This document shows, in pieces, positions 39,850-48,347 of a stretch of 64,000 nt of DNA. Each line of letters begins with the position of its first letter. Position 1 is the first letter of the stretch. The DNA is from SAR202 cluster bacterium Io17-Chloro-G6 (GTDB taxonomy: Bacteria > Chloroflexota > Dehalococcoidia > UBA3495): positions 1-64,000 of the forward strand of contig MUCT01000045.1 of assembly GCA_002816585.1 (NCBI GenBank), in the 5' to 3' direction. Position numbers and translations under genes: made by a program. The notes beneath the pieces are model-generated. The model was not told where the DNA came from, did no database searches, and worked only from the letters and a program-made list of their open reading frames with translations.

Positions 39850-42800
39850 ATGTATCTGCATCCACGATTACTGGCTCTGGCCAAAGGCGTCAGGTGGCGG
39901 ATCCTTCTGGCTGCTCTGGTAGGCATGCTGGCTGTGGTCGCCGGTGTCGCACGGCTGGCGGTCGCCGCGGTGGTCATATTCAGGATCATCCGTGAAGATG
40001 CGGAGTTCTCGACTCTGCTTTGGCCCCTGGTGATTATGGTCGGTCTGATTCTGGCGCGGAGCGGGCTGCAATACCTTCAGGAGGTCATCAGTCACCACAC
40101 CGCCAGCATCATTAAGGTGGCGCTGCGGGAAAGGCTGTACCGGCATTGCCTGGCTTTGGGGCCAGGCTATTTCGACCAGAGCCGCACCGGAGACGTACTC
40201 ATGTCCCTGGCGGAAGGCGTGGAGCGGTTGGAGGCCTTCTTCGGACGTTACCTGCCCCAGATGATCGTGGCTGCCCTAGCCCCCATCGCGATCTTCGTTT
40301 TCATGGCCATCATCGACCTGCGGACCGGTCTGGTGTTCTTGGCATTTGCTCTTTTGACCCTGGTCCTGCCAAACATTTTCCATCGCTGGACCCGCAACAG
40401 CAGTATGGCCCGGAGGGACGCCTACGGAGCTTTGGGCGCCGACTTTCTAGACGCGGTACAAGGTCTGCCCACGTTAAAGGCGTTCGGTCAAAGCAAGGCC
40501 CGAGGCCAGTTGCTGGCAGAACGGGCCAGAACGTTGTTCCGCACCACAATGGGCGTGCTGGCCGCCAACAGCGCTACCAGCGCCCTGACCATTCTTGGCA
40601 TGTCCGCCGGGGCCGCGGTGGCTCTGGGCTGGGGAGCGGTGCGGGTCAGCGACGGCGACTTGGAGCTCCGCTCGCTGCTAATCGTGCTCATGTTGGGCGT
40701 TGAGATCTTCCGGCCTCTGCGCGAGTTGGTGCAGCTATACCACGATGGCATGATCGCCATGTCATCCGCTGAAGGCATCTTCGACATTATGGATGCCGAA
40801 GTTGAAGTGGCCGACGCCGTGGCAGGCTCGTCTCCCCTGGACCTTGCTCCCGAAGTGACCTTCGAGGGCGTCAACTACGCCTACAGCGGCGGCCGGCGTC
40901 CTGCCCTTCACGATTTGTCCTTTACCCTGAACGCCGGAGAAACTCTGGGCTTGGTTGGGCCAAGCGGCGCGGGCAAATCGACCGTTGTCTGGTCCATACT
41001 GCGGTTTTTCGACCCCCAGAGCGGGCGGATTCTACTGGGTGGGACCGACATCCGGGAGATTCCCCTCAGCCAATTGCGGGATCACGTGGCGGTGGTGACC
41101 CAAGATACCTATCTGTTCCATGGCACCGTGGCGGAGAACCTGCGCTTCGGCGGGCCCGGCGCGACCCAGGAGCAATTGGAGGGGGCGGCCAGGGCGGCCA
41201 ACGCCCACGATTTCATCAGCCATCTGCCCCACGGATACGACACTATCGTGGGAGAGCGGGCGGTGCGGCTGTCTGGCGGACAGAAACAACGCATCGCCAT
41301 TGCCAGGGCCCTGCTGAAAGACGCACCCATCCTCATGCTGGACGAGGCGCTTTCCAGCGTTGACGCCGAAAACGAGGCGGTTATCCAGGAAGCCCTGGAC
41401 CGTTTGATGGTGGGCCGCACCACATTGATAATCGCTCACCGGCTCTCCAGCGTGGTCAGGGTGGACCGGATAATTGTGCTGGAGGATGGCCGCCTGGTGG
41501 AGTCGGGGAGCCACGCGGATTTGGTTGCCGCCGGCGGGGTCTACTCCGAATTGATGGCCCAGCAACAAGAGATCGACGACGAACAGGTGGGTGACGCCGG
41601 AGAGGCCCATGGCCACGAAGACGCCTCCCACCGTCCGGCCCATGACGCCGAAGCGTTCGTCCCCCGGCCTGCCCATCAGGGCGACGGGCACCATCACCAC
41701 GCCGTCCCAGCCGGTGGGGCCGCCGTTGCCCCTGCATCCGCCATCGGCATTTTCACGGTGTGGCGCAGACTACTGGAATTGGTCCGGCCCTGGTGGGGCG
41801 AATTGGCGTTGACCTTCGTCCTTGGACTGGCCCATCACAGTTCCATCATCGGACTGAGCGTTATCAGCGCCCTCCTGGTCGGCCAGGTAATCACCGGTGG
41901 CGACCTCACGGTGTTGCTGTGGCTGCTGGCGGCGTTCGTGCCGGTGGCCGCTTTCTTCACCTGGGCGGAGTCCTGGGTGGCCCACGACATGGCCTACCGC
42001 CTGTTGGCCGAGATGCGGGTGGATGTCTACAACAAGCTGGACCCCTTGACCCCGGCCTACATGGTGCGCCGCCGATCGGGCGACCTGGTTAGCATCGTGG
42101 GCGGCGATGTCGAGTTGGTGGAGTTCTTCTTCGCCCATACCATCACGCCGGCCTTTGTCGCTGTACTGGTGCCGGCGGGTGTGCTGGCGACCCTGGCCTT
42201 TGTCGCCTGGCCCATCGCTCTGGTGTTGTCGCCTTTCTTATTGGCGGTGGCCATCAGCCCGTTCATCGCCCAGAAGCGTTCCGAGGGACTGGGTGAGGAG
42301 CTGAGGAGCCAGTTGGGCGACGTTCACGCTCACATGGTGGACAGCATCCAGGGGATCAGAGAGATCTCCGCCTTCGGCCAAGGGCGTGCCCGCACTGCCG
42401 AGATGGTGGACAACAGTTGGCGCTTCGCCCACTTCCAACTGCGATTCCTGAAAGAGAGAGCTTTCCAGATTGGTTTCATCGAGGGTATGACGGCGCTGGG
42501 CGGGCTGGCCGTGCTGACCATGGGCGTCTGGCTCATGACCCAGGGAGACATCTCCCGGCCCCAGTTGATCCTGTCTGTGATCCTCTCAGTGGCGGCCTTC
42601 GCCCCCATCTCGGACATCGCCAGGACCATCAAGCAACTGATGGAAACCCTGGCCGCGGCCCGGCGGCTGTTCGTCGTGCATGATGAGCCAGTGCCGGTGT
42701 TGGATGGCCCCGGCGTTCCCTCTCATCAAGCCGGAGAGAACGGGCATAACGGCGCGAGCCTATCACCGGCCATCAGCTTCGACCACGTTGGGTTCTCCTA

Positions 42801-43641
42801 CGATGTTGGCGAGGCCCAAGCGTTGCACGGAGTGAGTTTTGACGTCGAGCAGGGCCAGACCGTGGCTCTGGTCGGCCGGTCCGGCGCCGGGAAGACCACC
42901 TGCGCCAACCTGGTCATGCGGTTCTGGGACCCGTCGGAGGGCCTCGTCCGTCTCAGCGGCCACGACCTTCGGGACTTCGAATTGGACGACCTGCGCCGGA
43001 ACATCGCGTTGGTGTCCCAGGACACTTATCTCTTCAACGCCAGCATTCGGGACAACCTGCGGCTGGGTAAGATCGACGCCTCGGACGGCGAGATAGAAGA
43101 AGCGGCCCGCCAGGCCAACGCCCACGAATTTATCGATGCTTTCCCCGATCGTTACGACACCATGGTCGGCGAGCGGGGGATGCAACTATCCGGCGGCCAA
43201 CGCCAGAGGATTTCCATCGCCAGGGCGCTGCTGAAGAACGCCCCGCTGTTGATCTTGGACGAGGCCACCTCCCACCTGGACGCGGTCAACGAACGCCAGG
43301 TGCGCCAGGCCTTGGAGGCTTTGATGGAAGGCCGGACCACGGTGGTGATCGCCCACCGGCTCTCTACCATCAGGGACGCAGACCAGATCGTCGTGCTGGA
43401 TAACGGTCACGCCGTGGAACAAGGGAACCACCAAGACCTGTTGGCGCGCCATGGCTTGTATTCCCAGTTGGTGTCAACCCAGCTCGTCGGGGTTGCCGCT
43501 GGGGCAGAGCATTCCGGGCATCACGATGGACACCAAGAACACCCAGGTGGCCATCACGGAGAACAACACGATGGCCACTCGGAACACCGGAGTGAGCCGC
43601 TTCCCGGCATGCCGGACGTGAACCCGCACCATCACCACTAA
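39850..43641 (+). CDS. Fused double ABC exporter with histidine-rich linker and tail
   Basis: 1263 residues carrying two complete exporter halves (membrane domain then ATPase) in one chain. Half 1 spans about 1-575, with Walker A GPSGAGKS near 370, LSGGQKQR and LMLDEALSS. Half 2 spans about 635-1215, with Walker A near 1010, LSGGQRQR and LILDEATSH. Both ATPases keep the catalytic Glu. The linker (about 580-625) and the last 45 residues are rich in His, including runs of four His, ending HHHH. The halves resemble CydD/CydC-type and multidrug-type exporters. Its place between znuA and znuC, and the His segments, suggest a zinc-related role; export of a metal, metallophore or thiol is possible. 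Confidence 0.85.
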   Translation: MYLHPRLLALAKGVRWRILLAALVGMLAVVAGVARLAVAAVVIFRIIREDAEFSTLLWPLVIMVGLILARSGLQYLQEVISHHTASIIKVALRERLYRHCLALGPGYFDQSRTGDVLMSLAEGVERLEAFFGRYLPQMIVAALAPIAIFVFMAIIDLRTGLVFLAFALLTLVLPNIFHRWTRNSSMARRDAYGALGADFLDAVQGLPTLKAFGQSKARGQLLAERARTLFRTTMGVLAANSATSALTILGMSAGAAVALGWGAVRVSDGDLELRSLLIVLMLGVEIFRPLRELVQLYHDGMIAMSSAEGIFDIMDAEVEVADAVAGSSPLDLAPEVTFEGVNYAYSGGRRPALHDLSFTLNAGETLGLVGPSGAGKSTVVWSILRFFDPQSGRILLGGTDIREIPLSQLRDHVAVVTQDTYLFHGTVAENLRFGGPGATQEQLEGAARAANAHDFISHLPHGYDTIVGERAVRLSGGQKQRIAIARALLKDAPILMLDEALSSVDAENEAVIQEALDRLMVGRTTLIIAHRLSSVVRVDRIIVLEDGRLVESGSHADLVAAGGVYSELMAQQQEIDDEQVGDAGEAHGHEDASHRPAHDAEAFVPRPAHQGDGHHHHAVPAGGAAVAPASAIGIFTVWRRLLELVRPWWGELALTFVLGLAHHSSIIGLSVISALLVGQVITGGDLTVLLWLLAAFVPVAAFFTWAESWVAHDMAYRLLAEMRVDVYNKLDPLTPAYMVRRRSGDLVSIVGGDVELVEFFFAHTITPAFVAVLVPAGVLATLAFVAWPIALVLSPFLLAVAISPFIAQKRSEGLGEELRSQLGDVHAHMVDSIQGIREISAFGQGRARTAEMVDNSWRFAHFQLRFLKERAFQIGFIEGMTALGGLAVLTMGVWLMTQGDISRPQLILSVILSVAAFAPISDIARTIKQLMETLAAARRLFVVHDEPVPVLDGPGVPSHQAGENGHNGASLSPAISFDHVGFSYDVGEAQALHGVSFDVEQGQTVALVGRSGAGKTTCANLVMRFWDPSEGLVRLSGHDLRDFELDDLRRNIALVSQDTYLFNASIRDNLRLGKIDASDGEIEEAARQANAHEFIDAFPDRYDTMVGERGMQLSGGQRQRISIARALLKNAPLLILDEATSHLDAVNERQVRQALEALMEGRTTVVIAHRLSTIRDADQIVVLDNGHAVEQGNHQDLLARHGLYSQLVSTQLVGVAAGAEHSGHHDGHQEHPGGHHGEQHDGHSEHRSEPLPGMPDVNPHHHH

Positions 43642-43735
43642 CCGGCGATACGCATCAAAAGGCGCCAGACCAGAGGGTTCGGCGCACGAATACCAAAGCG
43701 GACCTGGTGTCTGCTGAAAAACAAAAAGGAAGACA

Positions 43736-44701
43736 ATGCTACATCCCCTGCCACACCAACGAGGGCCCGGAGAGCCCATTGTTGAACTAAAAGGCGTAAC
43801 CTGCGGCTACGAGAAACAGAGGGTCTTGTTCGACGTTAGCCTGCGCATCATGCCGGGAGACTTCGTGGGGCTTCTGGGTCCCAGCGGCTCGGGTAAAACC
43901 ACGGTGTTGCGTACCGTTCTCGGGGCGGTCGACCTCTATGAAGGCGAGGTCCTTGTCAACGGCGTCGCCACCTCCCGGAAGCGGCCTAGGGTCGGCTACG
44001 TGCCCCAATTGGAGACCATCGACTGGAACTTCCCCGTGACGGTTCAAGAAGTGGTGATGATGGGCCGCACCATGGAGAACCGGTTATTCCCCTGGTACCG
44101 CAAAGAAGAGAAGGAACTGGCCGCGGAGATGATGGGCCGGCTGGGTATCCTGGAACTGGCAGAGCGGCACATCCGGGAGTTGTCTGGCGGACAGCAGCAG
44201 CGAGTGTTTCTGGCCCGCGCCCTGGTCAGCAGTCCGGAACTTCTGTTGCTGGACGAGCCGACGTCTGGAGTGGATATCAAGACGAGGGACGACGTGATGC
44301 ACCTGCTTCACGACCTTAATCACGAAGGCGTGACCATCATCATCACCACCCACGAAATCAACGCCGTGGCCGTGCATCTGCCATGGGTTGTGTGTCTGGC
44401 GGGGCGGGTTTTGGCTGAGGGGCCGCCGTCGGAGGTGATCACCACCGAGGTCTTGAAGCTCACCTACGGCGCCGAGATGCCGGTGATCCACTACGACGGC
44501 ATGACGATTGTGGCGGAGAGTCCCCATTCGTATGGCAGTAACGGAAAAAAGGTGATGCCCCCAGTCCACGTCCACCAGCCCGGCGGCGATCCGGGCGAAG
44601 AGGCTAGTCATGTGGGCGATCAGCGGGTCGATTTAGAAACAGAGGCCAGTCACTTCCACGAGCAAGACGGCGGATCCGAACATGAGGCTAGCCATGTTTG
44701 A
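43736..44701 (+). CDS. znuC: Metal ABC transporter ATP-binding protein (ZnuC-like) with His-rich tail
   Basis: 321 residues with AAGGAAG before the ATG. Walker A is GPSGSGKT, the signature LSGGQQQR and Walker B LLLLDEPTSGVD, all intact. It drives uptake through the ZnuB-like permease encoded just downstream. After about residue 265 a tail not needed for ATPase function carries repeated His (VHVHQ, ASHV, SHFHEQ), probably binding zinc. The gene overlaps znuB by 20 bp, or 8 bp if the second ATG of znuB is used. Confidence 0.92.
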   Translation: MLHPLPHQRGPGEPIVELKGVTCGYEKQRVLFDVSLRIMPGDFVGLLGPSGSGKTTVLRTVLGAVDLYEGEVLVNGVATSRKRPRVGYVPQLETIDWNFPVTVQEVVMMGRTMENRLFPWYRKEEKELAAEMMGRLGILELAERHIRELSGGQQQRVFLARALVSSPELLLLDEPTSGVDIKTRDDVMHLLHDLNHEGVTIIITTHEINAVAVHLPWVVCLAGRVLAEGPPSEVITTEVLKLTYGAEMPVIHYDGMTIVAESPHSYGSNGKKVMPPVHVHQPGGDPGEEASHVGDQRVDLETEASHFHEQDGGSEHEASHV

Positions 44702-45569
44702 GCCCTTTGACTATCAGTTTTTCGTTCGGGGTTTGATTGCCGCCACCTTGGTCGGTGGGCTGTGTGGCATGATCGGCGTATACATCGTCCTCAAGCGGAT
44801 GGCCTACATCGGCCATGGCCTGTCCCACGCCGTGTTGGGCGGGGCGGTAGTCAGCTTTGTGCTGTCCATCAACTTCTTGGTCGGCGCCACGGTTTGGGGC
44901 TTTTTCTGCGCCCAGTTGATCACACTCACCGCCAAGAAGCGCAAGATAGCCGCCGACGCGGCGATTGGCGTCATCACGACCGCCAGCTTCGCCCTGGGCA
45001 TCGTGATAATTAGTCGTTACAAGTCGTTTACCAGGGATTTCGAGGCCGCCCTCTTCGGCAACATTCTGGGTGTGAGCGTGGGCGACCTGTTGGCGATATT
45101 AGTCGTCACTTTGGCAACAATCGCCGTGCTGTTCGTGGCCTACAAGTATTTCTTGTTCGCCACATTCGACGGGGAGGTCGCCGAGTTTTACGGTGTGCCC
45201 ACCGGCTGGATTGAGACACTTTTCTCCTTGGTGCTGGCGGCGACCATCGTGGTCTCCATGCAGGTTTTGGGCGTGCTGCTCATTGCCGGGGCCACAGTAA
45301 TACCACCCGTTGCCGCACGGATGCTGAGCGACCGGTTCCGGACGGTACTGCTGGTCTCCACCGGCCTGGGTGCAGCCTGCGGTTTCGTGGGCATCTACGT
45401 CAGCTATTTCATCGACGTTTCGTCAGGGGCCAGCGTGGTTTTGGTCGAGGCTGTGGTGTTTGCCTTGGTCATGGCCTACACCAATCTCAGGCCGCGCCGG
45501 GTGCCCAACCCGTTGCAGAACGCCCATCCGGCCTCTGTCGGCCAGCCCACTCCGGGCGAAACGGATTAG
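44682..45569 (+). CDS. znuB: Metal ABC transporter permease (ZnuB-like)
   Basis: 295 residues with about eight membrane helices; ABC-3 family. Characteristic segments are MIGVYIVLKRMAYIGHGLSHAVLGG near the start and VSMQVLGVLLIAGATVIPPVAARMLSDRF in the second half. It completes the znuA/znuC/znuB importer. The start may be the ATG at 44682 or that at 44694 (MFEPF). Zinc or manganese specificity is inferred from the neighbouring Zur-like regulator. Confidence 0.92.
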   Translation: MRLAMFEPFDYQFFVRGLIAATLVGGLCGMIGVYIVLKRMAYIGHGLSHAVLGGAVVSFVLSINFLVGATVWGFFCAQLITLTAKKRKIAADAAIGVITTASFALGIVIISRYKSFTRDFEAALFGNILGVSVGDLLAILVVTLATIAVLFVAYKYFLFATFDGEVAEFYGVPTGWIETLFSLVLAATIVVSMQVLGVLLIAGATVIPPVAARMLSDRFRTVLLVSTGLGAACGFVGIYVSYFIDVSSGASVVLVEAVVFALVMAYTNLRPRRVPNPLQNAHPASVGQPTPGETD

Positions 45570-45624
45570 TAGATACAATAGAGACAGGTTTATACTGATA
45601 GGTGATAGTGAAAGGGGGTCTGTG

Positions 45625-45993
45625 ATGTGCTACGCCGCCCTGACCAAGGGCACCACCGCCCCGCAGGCCGAACTGCTAATCGCGGCTGAGAAACTGGGCC
45701 TGATTGAGGAACTGATGGCCGAATTCAGCGGAAGTCAGCCGGCGGCGGCCAAGCGCATGGAGTATGGGATACCCGGTATGCCCGCCAAGCCTCGCCGTTG
45801 GGTTGGCGAGATGGGAGAGATTGGGGCGACCTTTCGCGATCTTGGCCTAACCCCCAACATCTTCAAGGGCGTGGCCGACAAGTACCGCATGATCGGCGAT
45901 TCCCCCTTGGGCGATGAGAACCCGGAGAGCCGGGACACCGAAAGGGGCCTTGGCGAGACCATCCGAATCATCGCCGAGTCCACCGGCGACTGA
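45625..45993 (+). CDS. Stand-alone DUF1932-type C-terminal domain of a dehydrogenase family
   Basis: 122 residues from the ATG at 45625, preceded by AGGGGG at good spacing. The sequence (CYAALTKGTTAPQAELLIAA and RRWVGEMGEIGATFRDLGL) matches the helical C-terminal DUF1932 domain of 6-phosphogluconate-dehydrogenase-like oxidoreductases. In those proteins it follows an NAD-binding Rossmann domain, which is entirely missing here. The upstream frame overlaps znuB and is not coding. Either this is a free-standing domain or the remnant of a truncated dehydrogenase gene. The ribosome-binding site favours expression. Confidence 0.65.
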   Translation: MCYAALTKGTTAPQAELLIAAEKLGLIEELMAEFSGSQPAAAKRMEYGIPGMPAKPRRWVGEMGEIGATFRDLGLTPNIFKGVADKYRMIGDSPLGDENPESRDTERGLGETIRIIAESTGD

Positions 45994-46026
45994 CCCGGCT
46001 CCTCACAACCCGGGAACATACAAAGA

Positions 46027-46056
46027 AACCCGGAGACGAATTACATCTCCGGGTTT
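46027..46056. terminator. Bidirectional terminator between convergent genes
   Basis: An AACCCGGAGA / TCTCCGGGTTT stem with T-rich flanks on both strands separates the plus-strand metal locus from the minus-strand cupin gene. Confidence 0.75.
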
Positions 46057-46102
46057 CCTTCTTCCGCCTGCCCGAATGGGGCTTCTGCCTGCCCGAAGAG
46101 GG

Positions 46103-46474
46103 CTAGGCTTCGGTTTGTTCCGTTTGGCTGCCCTTCACGGTGATGGTGATGTGGGCCATGGAAGTGGCGTCGGGAGCGCCGTGCCAATGGTTCTCGCCGG
46201 CGGGGATCACGACCACGTCGCCCTCGGTGACGGTCAGCGACTCATTGTCATTGGCTACCGTGCCGGTGCCATCGGTGATCACTAGAATCTGGTCGCCGGA
46301 ATGCTTGTGGAACTTGTTTCTCGAACCGGCGTCGAACGCGACGATGGCGAAGTTGAAATTATTGCTGTCATCGGGGTTCAAGATGGACTGACGCCATACC
46401 TGGGTGCCGGTCATGAGACCGCCGGTCATCTCGGCTTTGGTCCTTTCCACGCTGCTCATAGTAACTTTCTTCAT
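46103..46474 (-). CDS. Small cupin-domain protein
   Basis: 123 residues from the ATG at 46472-46474 with AGGAGG upstream; the frame is open further but without a start signal. It is a single beta-barrel cupin. Motif 1 holds FHKHSGDQILVITDGTG and motif 2 VVVIPAGENHWHG, giving the usual His/His/His metal site. Such proteins include quercetinase-like and sugar-binding members; substrate unknown. It is transcribed alone toward a shared terminator. Confidence 0.88.
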   Translation of the reverse strand: MKKVTMSSVERTKAEMTGGLMTGTQVWRQSILNPDDSNNFNFAIVAFDAGSRNKFHKHSGDQILVITDGTGTVANDNESLTVTEGDVVVIPAGENHWHGAPDATSMAHITITVKGSQTEQTEA

Positions 46475-46585
46475 AATACCCTCCTGCTGCTGGTCCACCC
46501 GAAGTGGACGATTTTGCCGCACATAATAATACAATCCGGTCTGAGGTAAGTCCACCAACATGCGTCTGGCGGCCGTCCGGTCAGC

Positions 46586-46960
46586 TCAACCGGAATTTCG
46601 CAGATCATCCAGGGTTTTAGCGATGGTCCGGGCCAGGTCGCTGGGGCGGCCGGCGAATTCCGGCGTTGGATACCACTCATAATCGAAACTCCGGAGTACA
46701 TTGCCTTCAATACTGCACCGAAGGTTGGAAACGATCACTTTGAACCCCAACTTTTGGGTCGCCCGCTCAGCCAGCATCTCTAGCACCACCTCCGGGCAAT
46801 CGAAGACCACCAGGAACCCCCCTTCTTTCTTGCCATCGGTAACCCGGCTTCGGAATACATGGCCAAGCCGCTGGATCTCCACGATGGTGTACTCCCGTTC
46901 CGGCACGTCGTGGTCCGGCCAGCCGATGCTGATGGGCCCGCCTTTCTCCCAATGATGCAT
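46586..46960 (-). CDS. Hypothetical 124-residue protein
   Basis: The likely start is the ATG at 46958-46960 (MHHWEKGGPI), 5 bp after the amidohydrolase stop. The sequence suggests an alpha/beta fold, with two Cys (FDCPE and NLRCS), and no signal or membrane segment. I do not recognise it. Co-direction and close spacing with the amidohydrolase gene suggest a shared transcript. Confidence 0.55.
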   Translation of the reverse strand: MHHWEKGGPISIGWPDHDVPEREYTIVEIQRLGHVFRSRVTDGKKEGGFLVVFDCPEVVLEMLAERATQKLGFKVIVSNLRCSIEGNVLRSFDYEWYPTPEFAGRPSDLARTIAKTLDDLRNSG

Positions 46961-46965
46961 AACGG

Positions 46966-48252
46966 CTAGCCTAGGCTCTTGCGTTCTTTTGCTGTAGGAA
47001 TCCTGGCTCCGCCTTTGAACACGGCCGCTACGTCCCGCAGACATTCCAGGTCCTGGCTGGGATCGCCGTTCACCACCAACAGGTCGGCCTCTTTACCCGG
47101 CTCCACGGTCCCAATGGAGTCCTCAATGCCCAAGGCTGAAGCCGGGCTTCGGGTTCCCGCGTAGATCGCCTCAAGGGGTGATAGACCGGCACTGTGGAGA
47201 GCCAGAATCTCTCCCTGGAAGTCACCGAATGGGTAACTGCCCCAACCGCAGTCCGAGCCGCCGACGAGCTTCACGCCGGCCTTAATCAGGGCGCCGAATT
47301 GGTTGGCTGAATTCTCTCCGGACTTGGTGGAGCGATCGAACCTGTCTTGCTCGAATGGTGTGAGCGCCCGCAGTTCCTTAATTTCGGCTAATCGGGCCCG
47401 GCTGACCCGGCCCAGGTACATGGTGGGGTTAAGCCATGTTTCGGAGGCCGCCAACCGGTCGGCCGTCTTCTGGTCGAACCGGTAGCTGCCGTCGCTGTCA
47501 TAGAAGGAGCAATGCAGGATGGCATCCACACCCGCGTCAAGGGCGGAATTGATGGCGTCCGTGCAGCGGCAGTGGGCCAGGACCGAGCGGCCCCGATTGT
47601 GGGCCTCGTCCACGATGGCGGTCAACTCAGGAACTGAATAGGATGCCCGGTAGGGATCGCTGGTGGATGTGCTGCCACCTGAGGCAGCGATCTTGATGAA
47701 GTCGGCCCCCTGCTTTACCAGGTTCCGCACCTGCTTCCTAACTTCCGCCACACCGTCGGCTTCTCCGCCCATGTACCAAAGATGACCGCCCGTCACAGTG
47801 AGCGGCGGTCCAGCTACCAGTACCCTGGGTCCTTCCACCAAACCTTCGGCCAGACCTTCTTTCAGAGCAAAGGCGGTACGGTTCCAGGAGCCGCAATCGC
47901 ACATGGTGGTGACGCCGGAAGCCACGGCCGAGGTGGCGTTCCGGGCCGACCGGAGCAGGCGTATCTCGTCGTTATCGTCCTGGTTGACCTGTTCGCCGGT
48001 CCGTCCGTCACCGGGCATGTTGGTGTGAGTGTGAATGTCGAATAATCCCGCCACCAACGTTCCGCCGGGAAACTCAAGTATCTCCCGTCCGGCCCCGCCG
48101 CTGTCCAGGTTCTCGGCCTGTGACGCCGGGCCAACCCATTTGATGGAACTTCCTTGTATGGCGACGGCCGTACCTTCCATCACATTGTCATGGACGCCGT
48201 CGATCAGCTTGCCGGGCAAGATAACCCTGAGGGTGTTGTCAACCTTTGGCAA
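46966..48252 (-). CDS. Metal-dependent amidohydrolase (imidazolonepropionase / prolidase-like)
   Basis: 428 residues of the amidohydrolase superfamily. Metal ligands are visible at GLFDIHTHT (near residue 75), the Lys of DFIKIAASGG, His in VLAHCRC, His in ILHCSF and Asp in GGSDCGWG. The N- and C-terminal parts form the small beta-sandwich (LIDGVHDNVMEG and PGKEADLLVVNGDP). Related enzymes hydrolyse imidazolones, Xaa-Pro dipeptides or triazines; the substrate here is open. It lies downstream of fbpB on the same strand, 95 bp away, without obvious functional link. Confidence 0.85.
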   Translation of the reverse strand: MPKVDNTLRVILPGKLIDGVHDNVMEGTAVAIQGSSIKWVGPASQAENLDSGGAGREILEFPGGTLVAGLFDIHTHTNMPGDGRTGEQVNQDDNDEIRLLRSARNATSAVASGVTTMCDCGSWNRTAFALKEGLAEGLVEGPRVLVAGPPLTVTGGHLWYMGGEADGVAEVRKQVRNLVKQGADFIKIAASGGSTSTSDPYRASYSVPELTAIVDEAHNRGRSVLAHCRCTDAINSALDAGVDAILHCSFYDSDGSYRFDQKTADRLAASETWLNPTMYLGRVSRARLAEIKELRALTPFEQDRFDRSTKSGENSANQFGALIKAGVKLVGGSDCGWGSYPFGDFQGEILALHSAGLSPLEAIYAGTRSPASALGIEDSIGTVEPGKEADLLVVNGDPSQDLECLRDVAAVFKGGARIPTAKERKSLG

Positions 48253-48347
48253 CGCGGTCCTCCCGAATTTCCGGAAACGATTGACCGGCCTTGAATCACG
48301 AGTGGGCCAGAGTGGGCGTGGATGGGCCGGGCGGGGTAGATTATAGC

